Shown here: one piece after another, positions 25,930 to 39,516 of the stretch | Layout: every line of letters begins with the position of its first letter | Position numbering within the stretch: the stretch's first letter is position 1 | Assembly: GCF_003254395.2 (NCBI RefSeq) | Contig: NC_037653.1 | Coordinates: 1,674,001-1,738,000, forward strand | Direction: 5' to 3' | Source: Apis mellifera | Lineage: Eukaryota; Arthropoda; Insecta; Hymenoptera; Apidae | DNA: 64,000 nucleotides | Translations under genes and position numbers: made by a program | Notes under the pieces: model-generated | Database searches by the model: none | What the model saw: the letters and a program-made list of their open reading frames with translations, nothing else | What the model was told of the DNA's origin: nothing

Positions 25930-25953
25930 AATAAATAAATAAATAAATAAAAA
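25930..25953 (+). repeat. (AAAT)n microsatellite
   Basis: About six units of ATAA in tandem. Confidence 0.9.
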
Positions 25954-26128
25954 TTTTAACAACTATCGGTGAAATTATAGAATAAACGATCGATAGAATT
26001 ATGGGAAATTCTTATTACGCTATCTTACGCACGTCTAGCCAACACCATAGTTAATCTTCTCCTTTGAAAACCGGCATATAAGAAAGAAAACGATTGCGAA
26101 ATATTGAACAGGTGGCACTTGTGGCAGC

Positions 26129-26140
26129 AAGATGGCGGTG
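26129..26140 (+). promoter_or_regulatory. YY1/Pho-like AAGATGGCGG motif
   Basis: AAGATGGCGG matches the strong YY1-type element often found just downstream of transcription starts. It lies in a CpG-richer island, so an internal promoter is possible. No transcript could be defined. Confidence 0.35.
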
Positions 26141-26951
26141 GGTAGGCGCGAGAAAAAATAATTTCGAGTGTATAATATACGTACATCGTAGGCTGGAATA
26201 TTCTCCTTGTCCCGCATCGCGGGTGAACTGTTTTTTATCAAAGACATTTTTTCCAGTAGAATCGCTCGTTTTCCAACTATTTTCCACCTACGAACACGTT
26301 CTTGTTTCTCGATCACCGCGTGCCCATGGATTCTTGCATCTCTTGCCGTTTTCCCTCGACGACTGATGATGAATCACAACAATTACTTTATCACTGTATC
26401 CTTGGTAACGAAAATCACTTTATAATCGTTTCTTTCTATTTTCAAAGTTCGTTTCGAAACACAAATTGCGTTTATACGACTTTGACTTTTGTTCTAGGCA
26501 ACGATCGCATGATTCCTAATTACAATACAAGTTGGAAAATTTGATTTAATCATTTACGATCAGAGTTTATTCGATTGTCGATTTCACTATCCTCTTGTGA
26601 GATAAAGAGATTTTTTATTGATATTTATTGAGCACGAGACAAAGACACGAGTGACAAGTAAATACCTGTTCGAAACATTTATATGGTGCTTCGAACGTGT
26701 GTAAATTAACCATGTCAAATGGCGTACGTGACAATGATTTTGAACGTTATAAACGCGCCAATGTTGTTCGAATCATCTTGAGAAGAACAATGTGAAGAAT
26801 TGCTAATGTATTTGTCATTTTGGTGATTGATAAATTTTATTATTATAAAAGATTTATAAAATAATTATATAACTGTCATCACATTATGATGTATACACAG
26901 CATAATTGAATACGTACTGGACAACTATGTGTTTGGAAGCCAAGTTTGGCA

Positions 26952-26969
26952 ATTATCTTCGAAGATAAT
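26952..26969. repeat. Perfect 18-bp palindrome beside dispersed repeat copy 2
   Basis: ATTATCTTC is immediately followed by its reverse complement GAAGATAAT. It touches the start of the repeat at 26970. Confidence 0.85.
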
Positions 26970-27220
26970 GGTTCGACCTGAGCTCCAAGTTTATTTACGT
27001 TTTTTACCGAATATAAAAAGCGAGTGAAAGAGAAAGAAGTCCAAGAAGCGTTCAAAAAACATCGATAAAAACATATTAATGTAATAATAAAATTTTTCTA
27101 TTTTTAATTTTTCTTTAATAAAACGTTTTCAAATATATTTTTAAAGTTTCTCCAATAAATAAAATAAGATCAAATTATATATCGTTTTATTTTATTTTAA
27201 TCAATAAAACTGTACAAATA
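26966..27220 (+). repeat. Dispersed repeat family 1, copy 2
   Basis: Aligns by eye with 12123-12440: GACCTGAGCTCCAAGTTTA, then a TTTTTT run, GTGAAAGAGAAAGAA, T-rich DNA, and ATCAATAAAAC at the end. The 5' edge contains GGTTCGACC, resembling a tRNA B box, but no A box was found, so a SINE origin is only a guess. Confidence 0.65.
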
Positions 27221-30200
27221 TTTAGGAAAAAAATAAAATTTGTAGAAAATATGTAGATAATCAATATTATAATTATATAATATTTATTGTAATAATTTCT
27301 CTTTGATTTTTTTTTATCAAAAAAATATTTTAAAATAATTGAATTTTAATCGGATATTTTTTTAAATAATTCTATGAAATAATAATAACATAAATCCTCC
27401 TGTTATTTCTACACTATAAAGAATATTCTAGATTTTTCAAGATTTATTATTAATATACTGTTGTTTCTTGATGGGTATTTTATAAAGTTGTTATTTTAAA
27501 AGATAAAAGAATATTTCATGAATATTTATAATAAATATATTTTTTTAATGTCACAGGAATAATTTGTATCGAAATACATTTCAAAGTTAAAATATATATA
27601 TATCAACTTTATAAAAAAATATTGTTATTAAATTAGATAATTCATTGCTTTTGAGACATTTTGTTTCTTGCTAGATACCATAAAGCAAAATATTTCATTT
27701 TTTTAAATATTCAATTTTATCCCATATATAATATACTTGTCACTTAATTAACATACATTTTCCTTCAAAAGTAATTTTCCAATGAAAAATTTATTCTATT
27801 CAAGGACAAACAAAATAATATTTACGATTGATTGTAACTAATTGCAAATTTAATCAATTTTAATAAGTCATTACATGTACAATCTATAAATTTATTAACT
27901 AGAAATTAATCTATATAATTATATATATAATTTATTTAAAAATTATATTCATATTTAATATAAGAGTTTATCTCGAATTTTATGTATCTAGATTAGCAAT
28001 CCATCACACTGTGCATACATGAAGAATCATTTACCAACAACTGAACGAATCATTCGTTCTTTTCTCGTGATTTTATATTTTTTTCTCAACAAAACAGTAT
28101 TTCACATATTCACGATATTGGTTTCAATACCACTCGAAAATACCACTGTAACCAAATTTGAACCAAAAGTCGAAACGAATGAGGCGTTCGAAACGATTTG
28201 GTCAGTAATGGGTCAATTTATTAATCGACAATAATTACTCACACCGATAATCGCGTGACCAGTAATAAGTCGATCAGAGAGGAAAAAAGGAAACAGAAAA
28301 AACGAAAGAAGAAGAGCAACGGAGGACGTTCGACTCCGAACTGAGGTGTTCTCCAGTTTGTTCCTCTGGCCACGATCACGTTATCCCCACCACTGAACTC
28401 TCGAGTATAACATATACCTGCCACTTGCCAGACCTTTATTGCTGATGCCCATTCGATTCCCTCTCTTTTCCTGCGTTTCCTCTTGTTTTCTATTTTTTTT
28501 TTTATCAATTTCCCTCATATTCGTAACTCATCATATGTACTTTTGTACTGACAAAAAAAAAAAAATTGAATTACTTTTGAATTATCGATGAATTCATTCA
28601 ATGTTCATTTTTATGATAATTAAAATTTTGATGTAATTCATATACGCACAGTGGATGCAATTCTTCTTAGAAAGGAAGATTGAAAGAAGAAACGATTTTC
28701 GAGTTTTAGTCATTTTCGCGATTTTTTTTAATTTTTTGAAAGTTCTAAAAATCGAATATTTATAATCGCGAAAAGAGAGAATGAATTGAAAATTTTATGA
28801 CTCCTTCGTTCCTATTCTTGCAAAATATATTTTCATAGAAAATGTAGAAATGTAATATCTATTATACATCTATTATATAATTTTTTTTTTTAAATATCAT
28901 TAGCATTATAAATAGATAATAAGTATTACATAGAGAAAGTTTGGAATAAATTTGAGAGTATATAACATAAGATAATAAAATGTTTTGTAATAAACGTATA
29001 TTTTATGAAAGTCATAAAAGTATTTGAATAGTTAATTGTTTTTATATGATTGAACTAATATATTCAATAGTCTCATCTTAAATACTAACTTTTTCTGGAT
29101 TAATTTTTCAAATATTTTTCTAATATTCATTATATTCAATTTATATTGTCCATAGAATATATTTATTACATCTATATTTTGTACAAATTTTATTTAATAT
29201 AATTACTAACATGCTATTATGAAACACCATTATAAATCTTGCACATTCTAATATCCTTCGTCACTGGTTCTCTTTCTCTCTCTCGCTGACTTTCTGATCT
29301 CTTACTCATCATTATCTACCAATCAAGCAATTCTTTTCAAAACATTCAATTCAACAAGCTCCCGGATTCGTGCATTCACACGCGCATCCTCGCACGCGCC
29401 TGCTTCGTATTCGACACGTAATTTGATACCACAATACAATAGAAGTTGAACAACTGCACGAGCCCTTCTCCACTAAAGAAAAACAAAGGCAAAAAGATAT
29501 ATGGCAAAACTTGTAACACACTTATTTTGACAATCTTGTTTTTCTTTTATTTATTGTTCTATTTTATGTTTGCTAAAAAATAAAATGTTTAAGTTATAAT
29601 CAATTGTTTTGAATTCTGATTTTTGCGCAGTTTATCATCCAATTTTTAATGTATATTAAAAAAAAAAATTTGAATAATAAATTTTGAAAATATATAATAT
29701 ACATAGATCTATTTTCTATAATAAACATTTAAATGAATCACGATTTTTATTTAGACTATTACTGTAATAATACTTCCTTCTCACGAAGAATGTTCTCGAA
29801 CGATCTGTGTTAATATAGAATGCTATGTGGGCACTCGTTAAAAACAACAGTGAATACAAAATTTCCACCCACATTTGTGAAAGGATTTCAATTTTTACTG
29901 GAATTTCTCTTATTCAAGGTCCATTGACAAGATTTAATAAAAACAAATCTTTTTAGAGCCCGCACATAAAAATCAACACTATTCTTAACATTATAAGATT
30001 TCGATATTACAAAACGATATTGAATGTAGCATAAAAACACATTAAAATTAAAATGATTCACAATGTAACTCGAATTCGGCCTGATTATATTTGAGAATTG
30101 TAGGCTATCGATTCAAAGAAAAAAAAGTAAAACTCCGAAAGCGAGATAATGGGTTCAGATTGAAACGGTCTGTGCAACCGAAGGATCGCGAGAACCGGAA

Positions 30201-33200
30201 CGGTGAATATGTATGTCTGAAAATCTACTCGCGACGGTTAAAAGCGAATCTAATTTTTTCGTTTCTGATGTTGAATGTAGAGGGCTACGGACTAAGCACA
30301 GGCGACGTCTCGCGTCAATCTTTGGAAATAGAACAATCGAATCGTTTCGCATACGTAACTTATCATCGATTGAAATCGATTTAGAAAACTTGATAAGTCG
30401 AATCTCATGGAAGAAGTGAAATTTTTGTTCTGTGGAGATTTCGTCTCGACAAAAGTTTAATAAGAGAAATTAACAAACGTAAATGTGACATAAATGAAAT
30501 AGAAATGTTTCTATTTCTCTTCATCTTCAATATAGAACAAGTCAAGATGCGTAATTATATATATTAATATGAGATATACATATTTCTAGTTTTTGTATAT
30601 TGTTTAACACATGATTATTGACAAGTTGTGAAATATAATTCGAATTTAAAAACAGTTTTTAGAATATTGTCAATATTATCATTGACAAATTTCACTAGTG
30701 AAAAATAGAATTGACGTATAATTATATAGAAACAGCGGCGAGTTATTTAGTCATGTGATGTAATCGAGTTGCTCGTCGATGCATATCGGGATTCGACAAA
30801 CCACCAAACCTGTCGTAATTTCGTCGAAATTTACATACAATTCATCACCCGTACATTGCTTCACACGAGAAGAGTAGAAACAATTGACGCACTTTATTAA
30901 TCGGTAATCGTTACCACAAAATGTGCGCATCGTGTTTAAACGTGTCATTCGATCAATGTTTTTTTTCACTCAAATTCCATGTTTCATGTGTCGATTAACA
31001 CGCGATTGCTTACGAAATTTCATATGTATTTCCTTTAACTCTATCAGAAACATTTCTGCATTGAATTATATTTTATTTATAAAAATTTGTATAAATTATT
31101 GTCAAAAATTAATAAATGACAGCAAAAATTTATTATTCGAGTAAATGTGATAAATTCTTAAATTATGAATCACAGAGTAATGATATAGTCAAAGATGAAT
31201 CACACCAATAGATCAAAATTTATCTAATTTTTTTTTATCTTTATCTTTTTATTGTTAAATCAAAAATGACCTAACATGAAAATTAATCACAATAGTTGTT
31301 ATTATCAATGTAAAGATTATTGTATTATTGTACAATAGAGCTTTGTAACTCATTCTTTCTTTTTTTTTTTTTATATTGTTGAATGATGTAGACATATATG
31401 TATAGGATGTTCTGAATAAATGAAAAATATTCAATTATTCAGAAATTCCAATTTTATAACTCGCATATATCAGACCAATGAAAATTGGTTGTAAAAAGAA
31501 AAAAATAAAATTTTTGAAGATGAAATTGTATTATTTGCATCAACAGTCAAACTGTCTTTTATCATTTTAAAAATAGCATTAATCGGAAATAAAAATCTAG
31601 ATTCTTCTGACTGAAGTATTCAAAATATACCGACAGAAATGATTCAACGATTATTTTAATTTATTTAATCAAAGTGCAATGCGTGACAAGTTCACCATTC
31701 GATCGGACAACGAACTCGAAGCGTGAAAAGAGAACGAACTCGTGCGACTAGAATGGAGAGGCCGAATAATTAATTCAATCACTGATCTTCGCATCCGTCG
31801 TGCGGAGGTAACGTTCCTTCCGCTTCCGCGATGGTAATATTGATTTCTCTGCGATATTGATTATCGACCGAGAATCGATTTTCGATTATACGTTATTTAC
31901 GATAGAAAATTTTCATTAAATCGATTAAACTAATAACGGAACGAATTATTCAATTATACATAAATTTTTTAATAAGATATATTTGTTAATTAAGTCTTAT
32001 TGAGATTTTTGAAGGGAATATATATATATTAATATATATATTCTTATTTTATTTTGATTAATAATTAATATTGTTAAATAATTTTTATTTAAATATAATA
32101 GCAAATTTTATGTAAAAAATTATAATGAAATTATCTATTGATAACTTGAAATTATTATATTATTTTTGTAAACAAATTAATTTAAATGAAATATTTAATT
32201 TATATAAATAATTATTTATTTGTATATTAAATGTAGAAAGTTATTTTTTTTATTTGAAAAAATAAAGATAATAAAGCATGAAATGATTTATCTCAAATTA
32301 TTATTTGTCATTTTATTTTAAATAAAATAATAAATCTGATATTAATCATATGAAACAAGAATATATGTTTATTATATGTTAATTACATCAATATATGATG
32401 TTAAATTTCGTTTAATAATTTATTTGCTTATTCTCACACTAGAAATTTATTCTTCTTAATTTCTATGTATGTAATAATTATAATTTTATATGTATGTAAA
32501 ATCATAATTCATTATCGAAAATTCATCATATCGAATAACAATAAAGATTTTGTATTTGGATTAAAATTTGGATATCAATATTTCTATTATTAAAATAAAT
32601 AAATAAATAACGAACAAAATAAATAATTTTTTGTAAATCTTTATGTAGAAAAAATTAAAAATATATCAATTATAGAAAAATTTTCATTATATCATATTCG
32701 TATTATTCATATTTTTATCTTTCATTGTTTCAGATTCTAAATGAAAAAGCATTTTGAATTAATGAGGTGAAATGTTGATAAATGAAATGCATATTCTGAA
32801 ATGCAGCGTTCCTCAACTCCTTATCGCGTGATTTAATTTATTTATTTGTAATATATTACATCAACTGTATACGTATATACGATTATATATGTATAAAATT
32901 GAATCAAAACTTAACTTCAATTATTTCAAACAATTTGAAAAAAAAAGTGATTCTAATATTTCGAATGTATGCTTCAATTATTTCGAGCAGTTGGTTACTT
33001 AACTACTGTAAGTTATCTTTCTATTTAACTTTAAATTTCTAGAACTGGACTTTAGTTTTTAAGACACATGTAAAACATTTGAATAATCGACACATTCTAT
33101 ATCCCAATTTTACGATAATTAACACTATTCTACTTGTGTTTCTGAGATTTGAAATCACGAGAATTAAATACTTATTTAAAAAAATATCGAAATAAATTAT

Positions 33201-33254
33201 TAATTTTTTTTTAGTACAGCACTTGCTTGCTATATATACTGCAGATTAAAATTG
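27221..33254. other. AT-rich intronic DNA, no gene recognised
   Basis: GC-richer patches lie at about 28230-28480, 29260-29480, 30090-30420, 30730-30960 and 31680-31870. A 10-bp hairpin sits at 30496-30517. None of the short frames resembles a known protein. Confidence 0.45.
30496..30517. repeat. 10-bp inverted repeat
   Basis: GAAATAGAAA and TTTCTATTTC are exact reverse complements separated by TG. Confidence 0.75.
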
Positions 33255-33480
33255 ACGGTTGATCGTGTGTATTCGGTAGTTGTCGTCTAACATCGACGAT
33301 CAATCGTGTGTATTCGGTAGTTGTCGTCTAACATCGACAATCAGTCGTGTATATTCGGTAACTGTCGACTAAAGTCGACGATCGTGCGTATTTATTTAGA
33401 AATTGACTAAAGTCAAGATCGACTTGTATATTTATTTCTTCTTATTAAAATTGACAATTTTATTAATTTTATAGTTTAAC
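33255..33480 (+). repeat. Decaying 41-bp minisatellite with internal hairpin
   Basis: CGTGTGTATTCGGTAG recurs at 33264 and 33305, and a variant at 33346, a 41-bp spacing. A fourth unit (33383) is 37 bases on, and two or three fainter units follow to about 33480. Each unit carries GTCG-loop-CGAC, and one has GTCGACTAAAGTCGAC. The decay is directional, with the best copies at the left. Confidence 0.85.
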
Positions 33481-36400
33481 AAAATAAAAATTACTGTAAA
33501 ATGAACTTTTGGATTTAATTTTACAAGTATAAAAATATAGTTTTCGTATATATTATTAAATATAGTTAAGCATGCTCGATTATATAACTGAAAAGATAGA
33601 TTTTCCCTCTTCGACGAGTTTCAATCTTGATTTTATGACAATTATTCCATTGTATTTCGTTAGTTACAAATTTAATACGATCTAATGTTATTGAGAATAA
33701 GTTGAGAAACGCTGTTTAAAGCACGATGTGTTTAGCAACTGTTGTCAGTGGCCTCGGAAAAGCTTTTAGGCTTTATTACGTCGGAGGTTAATGGCTAATA
33801 AAGGACACACCTTTGTTCGCTATCAACCCTTTCATGCTCTATCTTGCATTCTTTTTTATTCTTTTTCCTCCGAGCTTTTATTACTTGCTTGAAATCGGTA
33901 TTAATAATATTGCTTGTTATCACGCGAACTATTCTCTTTTCGCTCTTATATTTGATTTTTTGAATTCGATCACTATATTTCACGAACTTGTAATAACGAT
34001 ACCGAAGATTTATTTTATCGAAAATGAATTTCCTCAAATTGCAATAAAAAAATATCGTTCGTTCGATGGAACAAATATATTTTTTATGGAAAATGTTTTC
34101 ATTTCTTATAAAAAATATATAAATACGTCAGATTAAAATTCCATTTTCGAAATTTTTTGCTAGATCACTTATAGAATTCTATCTTTAAAAGTACTTTTAA
34201 CAGATAATATTATATAATGTTATTAATGGATAGAATACAATTCGCTTTTAACGACATTATATTTGATAATCAAAAAACTTTTAATATATTTTTTAAGAAC
34301 AAATATGTGTTAAAAATAGTGTAAAAATAATTCGCATCGATAGATTCGAACGTATCTAATTTTTTTTTCTTTTTTTTTTTTTTTATCTAATCGCATTATC
34401 GTCGATTGGTAAATCGGGTGAAGAATGATCCAGCCGTCAAATCGAGTTAAAATACACGGATACATATATGGCAAAATACAATAGTGCTCGTTTTAAACGT
34501 GCATTGTTATTCCTGGAAATAATAGATTCGAGTTTTCAAAGAGCGCAATATACTTTTAGAAATTACATAAAGATATTTTTTCTTCTCATTCTCTCTCTCT
34601 CTCTCTCACTCATTTTTTACCAATCAGTAAATTCGAAGTTTTATTTAAAAAGCTTTATTTAAACTGGTGACACTTCGAAAAAATCACGTTTGAATTTTCG
34701 AATAAAAATTCACATTTGTTTATTACGTATTTTTACGATTATTAAAATATTTTTAATACGCATATTATTACTTGTATTTCGTACAAGGCAATTTCAAGAC
34801 ACGATTCTCAAATTTGACGCAGCGTCACCTTATTTATTGTAATTTATGCAAATTTTTAAAATCTATTCTAACATCTAGTAGAAATATAAGAATAAAAAAA
34901 GATAGATTCACATTTAAAATTATTTTATCTATCTTTTTATTAACATTTTATTTTATATATATTTATATTTAAAATCGTGAATTAAATATTCTCGAAAAAT
35001 CAGGATGAAATTTATATACAATTTAGCAGTGTTTAATTAATTACATTTAAATTATCCTGTTTTTGGAACTGGAAATTTTTGAGGTATCCAACAATTCTCA
35101 AAACATCTGTATAATTGATTTTTAACAATTAATAAATATTTTCTTCTCGAAAAATAAAATTCCAAATCGATGTTAAAATGATTAAATGATAATTTTTCAG
35201 AAACTGGACTCGACCGGTTCTTAAGTTTGTCGACCCACGGGTCAAAGATTCGTATCAGTTGCATTGATGCTGCACTTGTTCTCGAATGAATTTCTCGAGG
35301 TCTCGGCCAGCCGGAGGGAAACCAGTTCCGAATTCGAGATTCGAGTTACGATTTTTGGGCAGAGGATCACTTTAAACGCCGCATAATTATTTGAAAGTCA
35401 ATGGCAACGTGAAAGTATTGCGACACAACCGATTTCGATAATTTTATGATAATAAAATGATCTAAACTTGAAATAAATAATGAATATGTATAAAATTTAT
35501 TTTTACATCTATTTTTATTATGTGCATTTTTTTATACAATTTTTGTACAATTTTAAATTTTTCATAAATTCATGAAAATAATAACGAGTTTAAGTGGATT
35601 CGAATAATATATAATTATCATAATTCCATGAATAATTTAAAGAATTTCAGAATTTTGCAATCTGAGATTAAGTTTGTTTGAATGTTATTTTAAATTTCAA
35701 TAAATAAATTGATACACGAATTTTTGATTATTTCAATTTATCATCAACGACGATTTTAAATAATTTTAAATAAAATTCTAAATATAATATTTTCCGTGTG
35801 CAAAGTGCAAATAATTCAAATTTTAACCCAATTTCTAGAACCGTCAATAATATGAAAGCCATATTGCTTCGAAACATTTCTCGAGGACAGAGAAGTAGAA
35901 CTGATAATTCTCAACCGCCCACCCACGCGTTCATTTACACACAATTGTGATTTTGGAGCTCGGGTGGGCGTACACGACGTTTTCAACGTTCACGATTTAA
36001 AGGCCAGTACTTTCGAAAGCTGGATTTATGAAGTTTGAATTTCATCTTTTTCATCTTTTTTTAATTATTCGAAATACTGAAGAATTTTTTTTACTTTCAA
36101 ATATCAAATATTACACGTTTCAATTTCATAACTATTAAAAATATTTTTTTCCATAAAAATATATAAGTTCTTCGATGTGTTATTCGTCTTCTTTTATTTT
36201 TATAATCTATAAAAAAAATAATTAACTTTATAGAAATTAATACTTATTAATTATTAAATCAAATTGAACCGTATTAATTTTAATTCGTTTTTCGATGAAT
36301 TGAAAGAAAAATGAATATGTAACATACAAGATATATAATTCAATTTCGAATTTTAAGTTATTTTATTTTATAACATTAAACGCATATGATAATATAAAAA

Positions 36401-39400
36401 AAAAATTAATTCTTGTTTTAAATATATGTTTCAATTTACACACTTTACAAATTCAATCGTATTCGTCATTATCATTGATTTCAATCTTGATGTCTATATA
36501 GTACACGATTCATTTGATAGAGAGCGCCTAAAGTCATAATCATTGCGAATACATACTGTTCGCAAGATAAAGAAGATTGTCCATTTATCGGCGACCACTT
36601 GTTCGAACGATTACTATTTATAGAATAGAAACTAGTAACTCTCGTCAACCGCAGAAAGTTTCAAATTTTCAAATTTCAAAAATGAATAACTTTCTTACAT
36701 ATAATATTCTTATCATTTAAAATCAGAAAAATTACTGACAGTAAATCTTTCTCTTCATCCATCATTTCCTACCAAGAAAAAAATTCGTCGTCGATTGTGA
36801 TAATACTTGGAGACGAGAGAAAAAGAAATCATTAGACGTTACACTAAGAACTGATGTAACGAAAGCAACGTGTGCAAGTAATGTAATCCGATCCACGAGT
36901 AGGAAGAGAGGTTGGCCGAGAGGGAAAGTGGCGTGGAAGCGAACGGTGAATTTTCCACAAAGAATGACGAGACCTCGAGAAGCGACCGAACCTGGAATGC
37001 GGGCTACAAGTGCAACGCGCGCGCATGGCACTGCATAGCTGCGCACTACAGCGCACACACAATGCGCAACGCCCACGTTTGCGCATACCTGAAATATACA
37101 TATATATATATATACGCGAAAGTATTCGAATGCTTGCTATAAAGATGTTAAACAATGAAACGTACATACGTTAAATTGAAATTTCGAAGATAATGTTGTA
37201 ATAATTACAAGATAGATACACGTATACAACATAAATTTCAACATTCCATTATAGAGTCCACATTAATTTTATTGAGCATTTATCGTTTGTGGTAAATAGA
37301 AGATAATTAAAATATAGATATTAATTTCATGCGAAAATTAATTAGAAATATGAATGTGAATAAAAAAGTAAGTATAAATATAAAGTAATGTATAAATACA
37401 ATATTTTTGTGATTTTCTTATATCTATATATATATATTTGTAGGAAATGTTTCATGACTCTTGTAAATATTATCTGATTCACTTGAGATTTTTATATCAA
37501 GATATTATCTTCGTATCTTATATATCTTACAAGAATTATCTTTCAAATCTAACATATATATTTTTATTGTTTTATATTTCAGTAGCGGTGTTCGAATACT
37601 TTTGTGAGTATGTGAATTATCTGTGAATATATAGAAACCGGTTGATCAAAATTGAACCGAGCAGCAGACCGAGCCGAGTCGAGTTTTCGAAAAAAGGAGA
37701 ATCGCAATGACGTCAATCCGAGACTGTTGTATCGACAGGGATGCATAATGTGCATCCGGCACGTATCGAGAAATCGTCACAACTGGACTATGTCTATTGT
37801 CTCGGATGGTTCAACCGTATACCGGCATGGTATTTAGAATGGAGTCGCTCGTGTCGTCACGTGCTTTTTTCAAACAGTTCCTTCTTTGACATTTGCATAA
37901 TATATAATTAGTCTGGAAAACAGCAATTCGCGACAAAATATTCATTTTTTTTTTTTCCTAAAAATATTCTATCACTGAATATATGTAGCTTTATATATTA
38001 TATTGTAGCTTTTTTATATTATAATTTTTAAACGAAATAGAAAAAAAATATTTCAAGTAAATGTTATTAGTCAGCCATTTAAATAACAAAAAATTAACGT
38101 GTAGTTTAAAGAAAATGAAAAAAATTTTTTACATCCTACAATGATTGTTAATTTAAAAAAAAGCATATTTGTAATAGTTTTAATAGTAATATTCTTATTA
38201 AATATTAATTAGATTTTTTAATTAATCACATTCTGTTAAAATTTTTCTAAAAATTAAATTCTAGATTAAAGAGAGAGATCATATATAATAACATTTATGC
38301 AACGATATTATGAATATTTATGAATTCTTACAAATTGTGTATTGATAACGCTATTCATTAAATTTATACCAATTTTTAATTAAATCGTAATTAAGATAAC
38401 GTTCATAAAATTTAATTGGCATTTTTACGAATCGCAAAAAAAAATCCAACTTTGTAGATTCAGAAAGAAGATCAAACGCATAAACGAAGCAAACGAAGCA
38501 AACGCGCGTTAGGCACGCCGGTTAGTCAAAGAAAACTTCAATGTAACATGGTTGAAACCAATTACTACGCGGATCTATTAAAGAAGTAGCAGACTTTCTT
38601 ATTATTCACGCAACAACGAAAAAAAAAAAGAAAAAAAAAAAATTAAAAAATGATCATCCTCGAGACAAATTAAAAATTATTTATAAAGAAATAAACGATG
38701 ATGACTAAGTAAAAAAAACTTACTATGTATTTGTTTTCATAAAGGAACAATTAAGAATGGCCAGATGGCGTTGCTGATCATGGAAGATATTCATTACGTC
38801 ATGACAACGTTTAAATGTATATATTTTTTAACATATCTCACGATAATTAATAATAAAAATTTAAATTATATTAGAATCATCATAATAATATGTTCTATTA
38901 AACTATTTTATGTTTAACGTTTTCTATTTATACTTTAAAACTTTCGTCATATCATATTATTTGTAATAATAAATAAAATAAATAAAATAAGATGTCTTAT
39001 CTAGAGATGATTATCTTTAATAAGAAAGTAATGAATAAAAATTAAAAAATTAAAAAAAAAATTTCAAGAATCATTGAAATATCTTGAATTATCATGTCAA
39101 TAATTTTTGGAATTATTTTTAATTTGATATTAATTCATTATTCTTTCAATAGAGATTCGCGAGATTGAATATATTATATCGCTACATGCAACCATAAATA
39201 ATATAATCATAAAATTACTTTTTTTCATTCTTTACTGAAAACGAAATACAATAAATTTAACTGAAACAAGAACATCGACGTTCGACTCTTTCTCCCGATA
39301 CAATGTGTAAGAAACGCAGCCGAAGTTTCAGAAAGTGGTGGGGATGATTCTGCGCCTGCGCATATCGAGATACAATAGTAAAGAACACTGTGAAAAGATT

Positions 39401-39516
39401 CCTGCAGTTTCTCGCATGAAAACAAAACGAAATTCTTCTGAATTTTTCGTCCACGATAAGTATGAAAAATAATGATTATATATGTAAATATATCGTAGCT
39501 TTTGTTTCTAACTCAC
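33481..39516. other. AT-rich intronic DNA with a CpG-rich island, no gene recognised
   Basis: The island at 36830-37090 is dense in TGCGCA-type motifs and is open in several frames, as CpG islands often are. Smaller islands lie at 35200-35400, 35880-36000, 37640-37870 and 38460-38580. The latter has a doubled AACGAAGCA. Confidence 0.45.
34588..34607 (+). repeat. (CT)n microsatellite
   Basis: Uninterrupted CT run of about eight units. Confidence 0.9.

Larger units (their letters stand above)
23825..26951. other. Intronic DNA, no gene recognised
   Basis: Contains CpG-richer islands at about 24990-25240 and 26080-26520. The second holds an AAGATGGCGG motif and many overlapping short frames on both strands, which is typical of a CpG island rather than of an exon. 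Confidence 0.4.
4795..39516 (-). other. Intron 1 of the MAPKBP1/WDR62-family gene (about 34.7 kb)
   Basis: Bounded by the donor GTGAGT (39511-39516) and the acceptor TTTCAG next to 4794, with both flanking exons in phase 0. It contains two NUMTs, several minisatellites, dispersed repeats and CpG-richer islands. No additional exon continuing the WD40 reading frame was recognised inside it. Long first introns often hold enhancers or alternative promoters; that is inference here. Confidence 0.75.

Noticed and set aside
26035..26544. Five overlapping frames on both strands
   Set aside because: Mutually overlapping frames in a CpG-rich island. The AAGATGGCGG motif points to regulation rather than coding.
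26966..26982. GGTTCGACC as a nuclear tRNA B box
   Set aside because: No A box, acceptor stem or anticodon arm can be placed upstream, so it is not a tRNA gene.
30091..30419. 97-codon plus frame, with further frames open in other phases
   Set aside because: It begins without ATG and has no known domain. Several phases are open at once.
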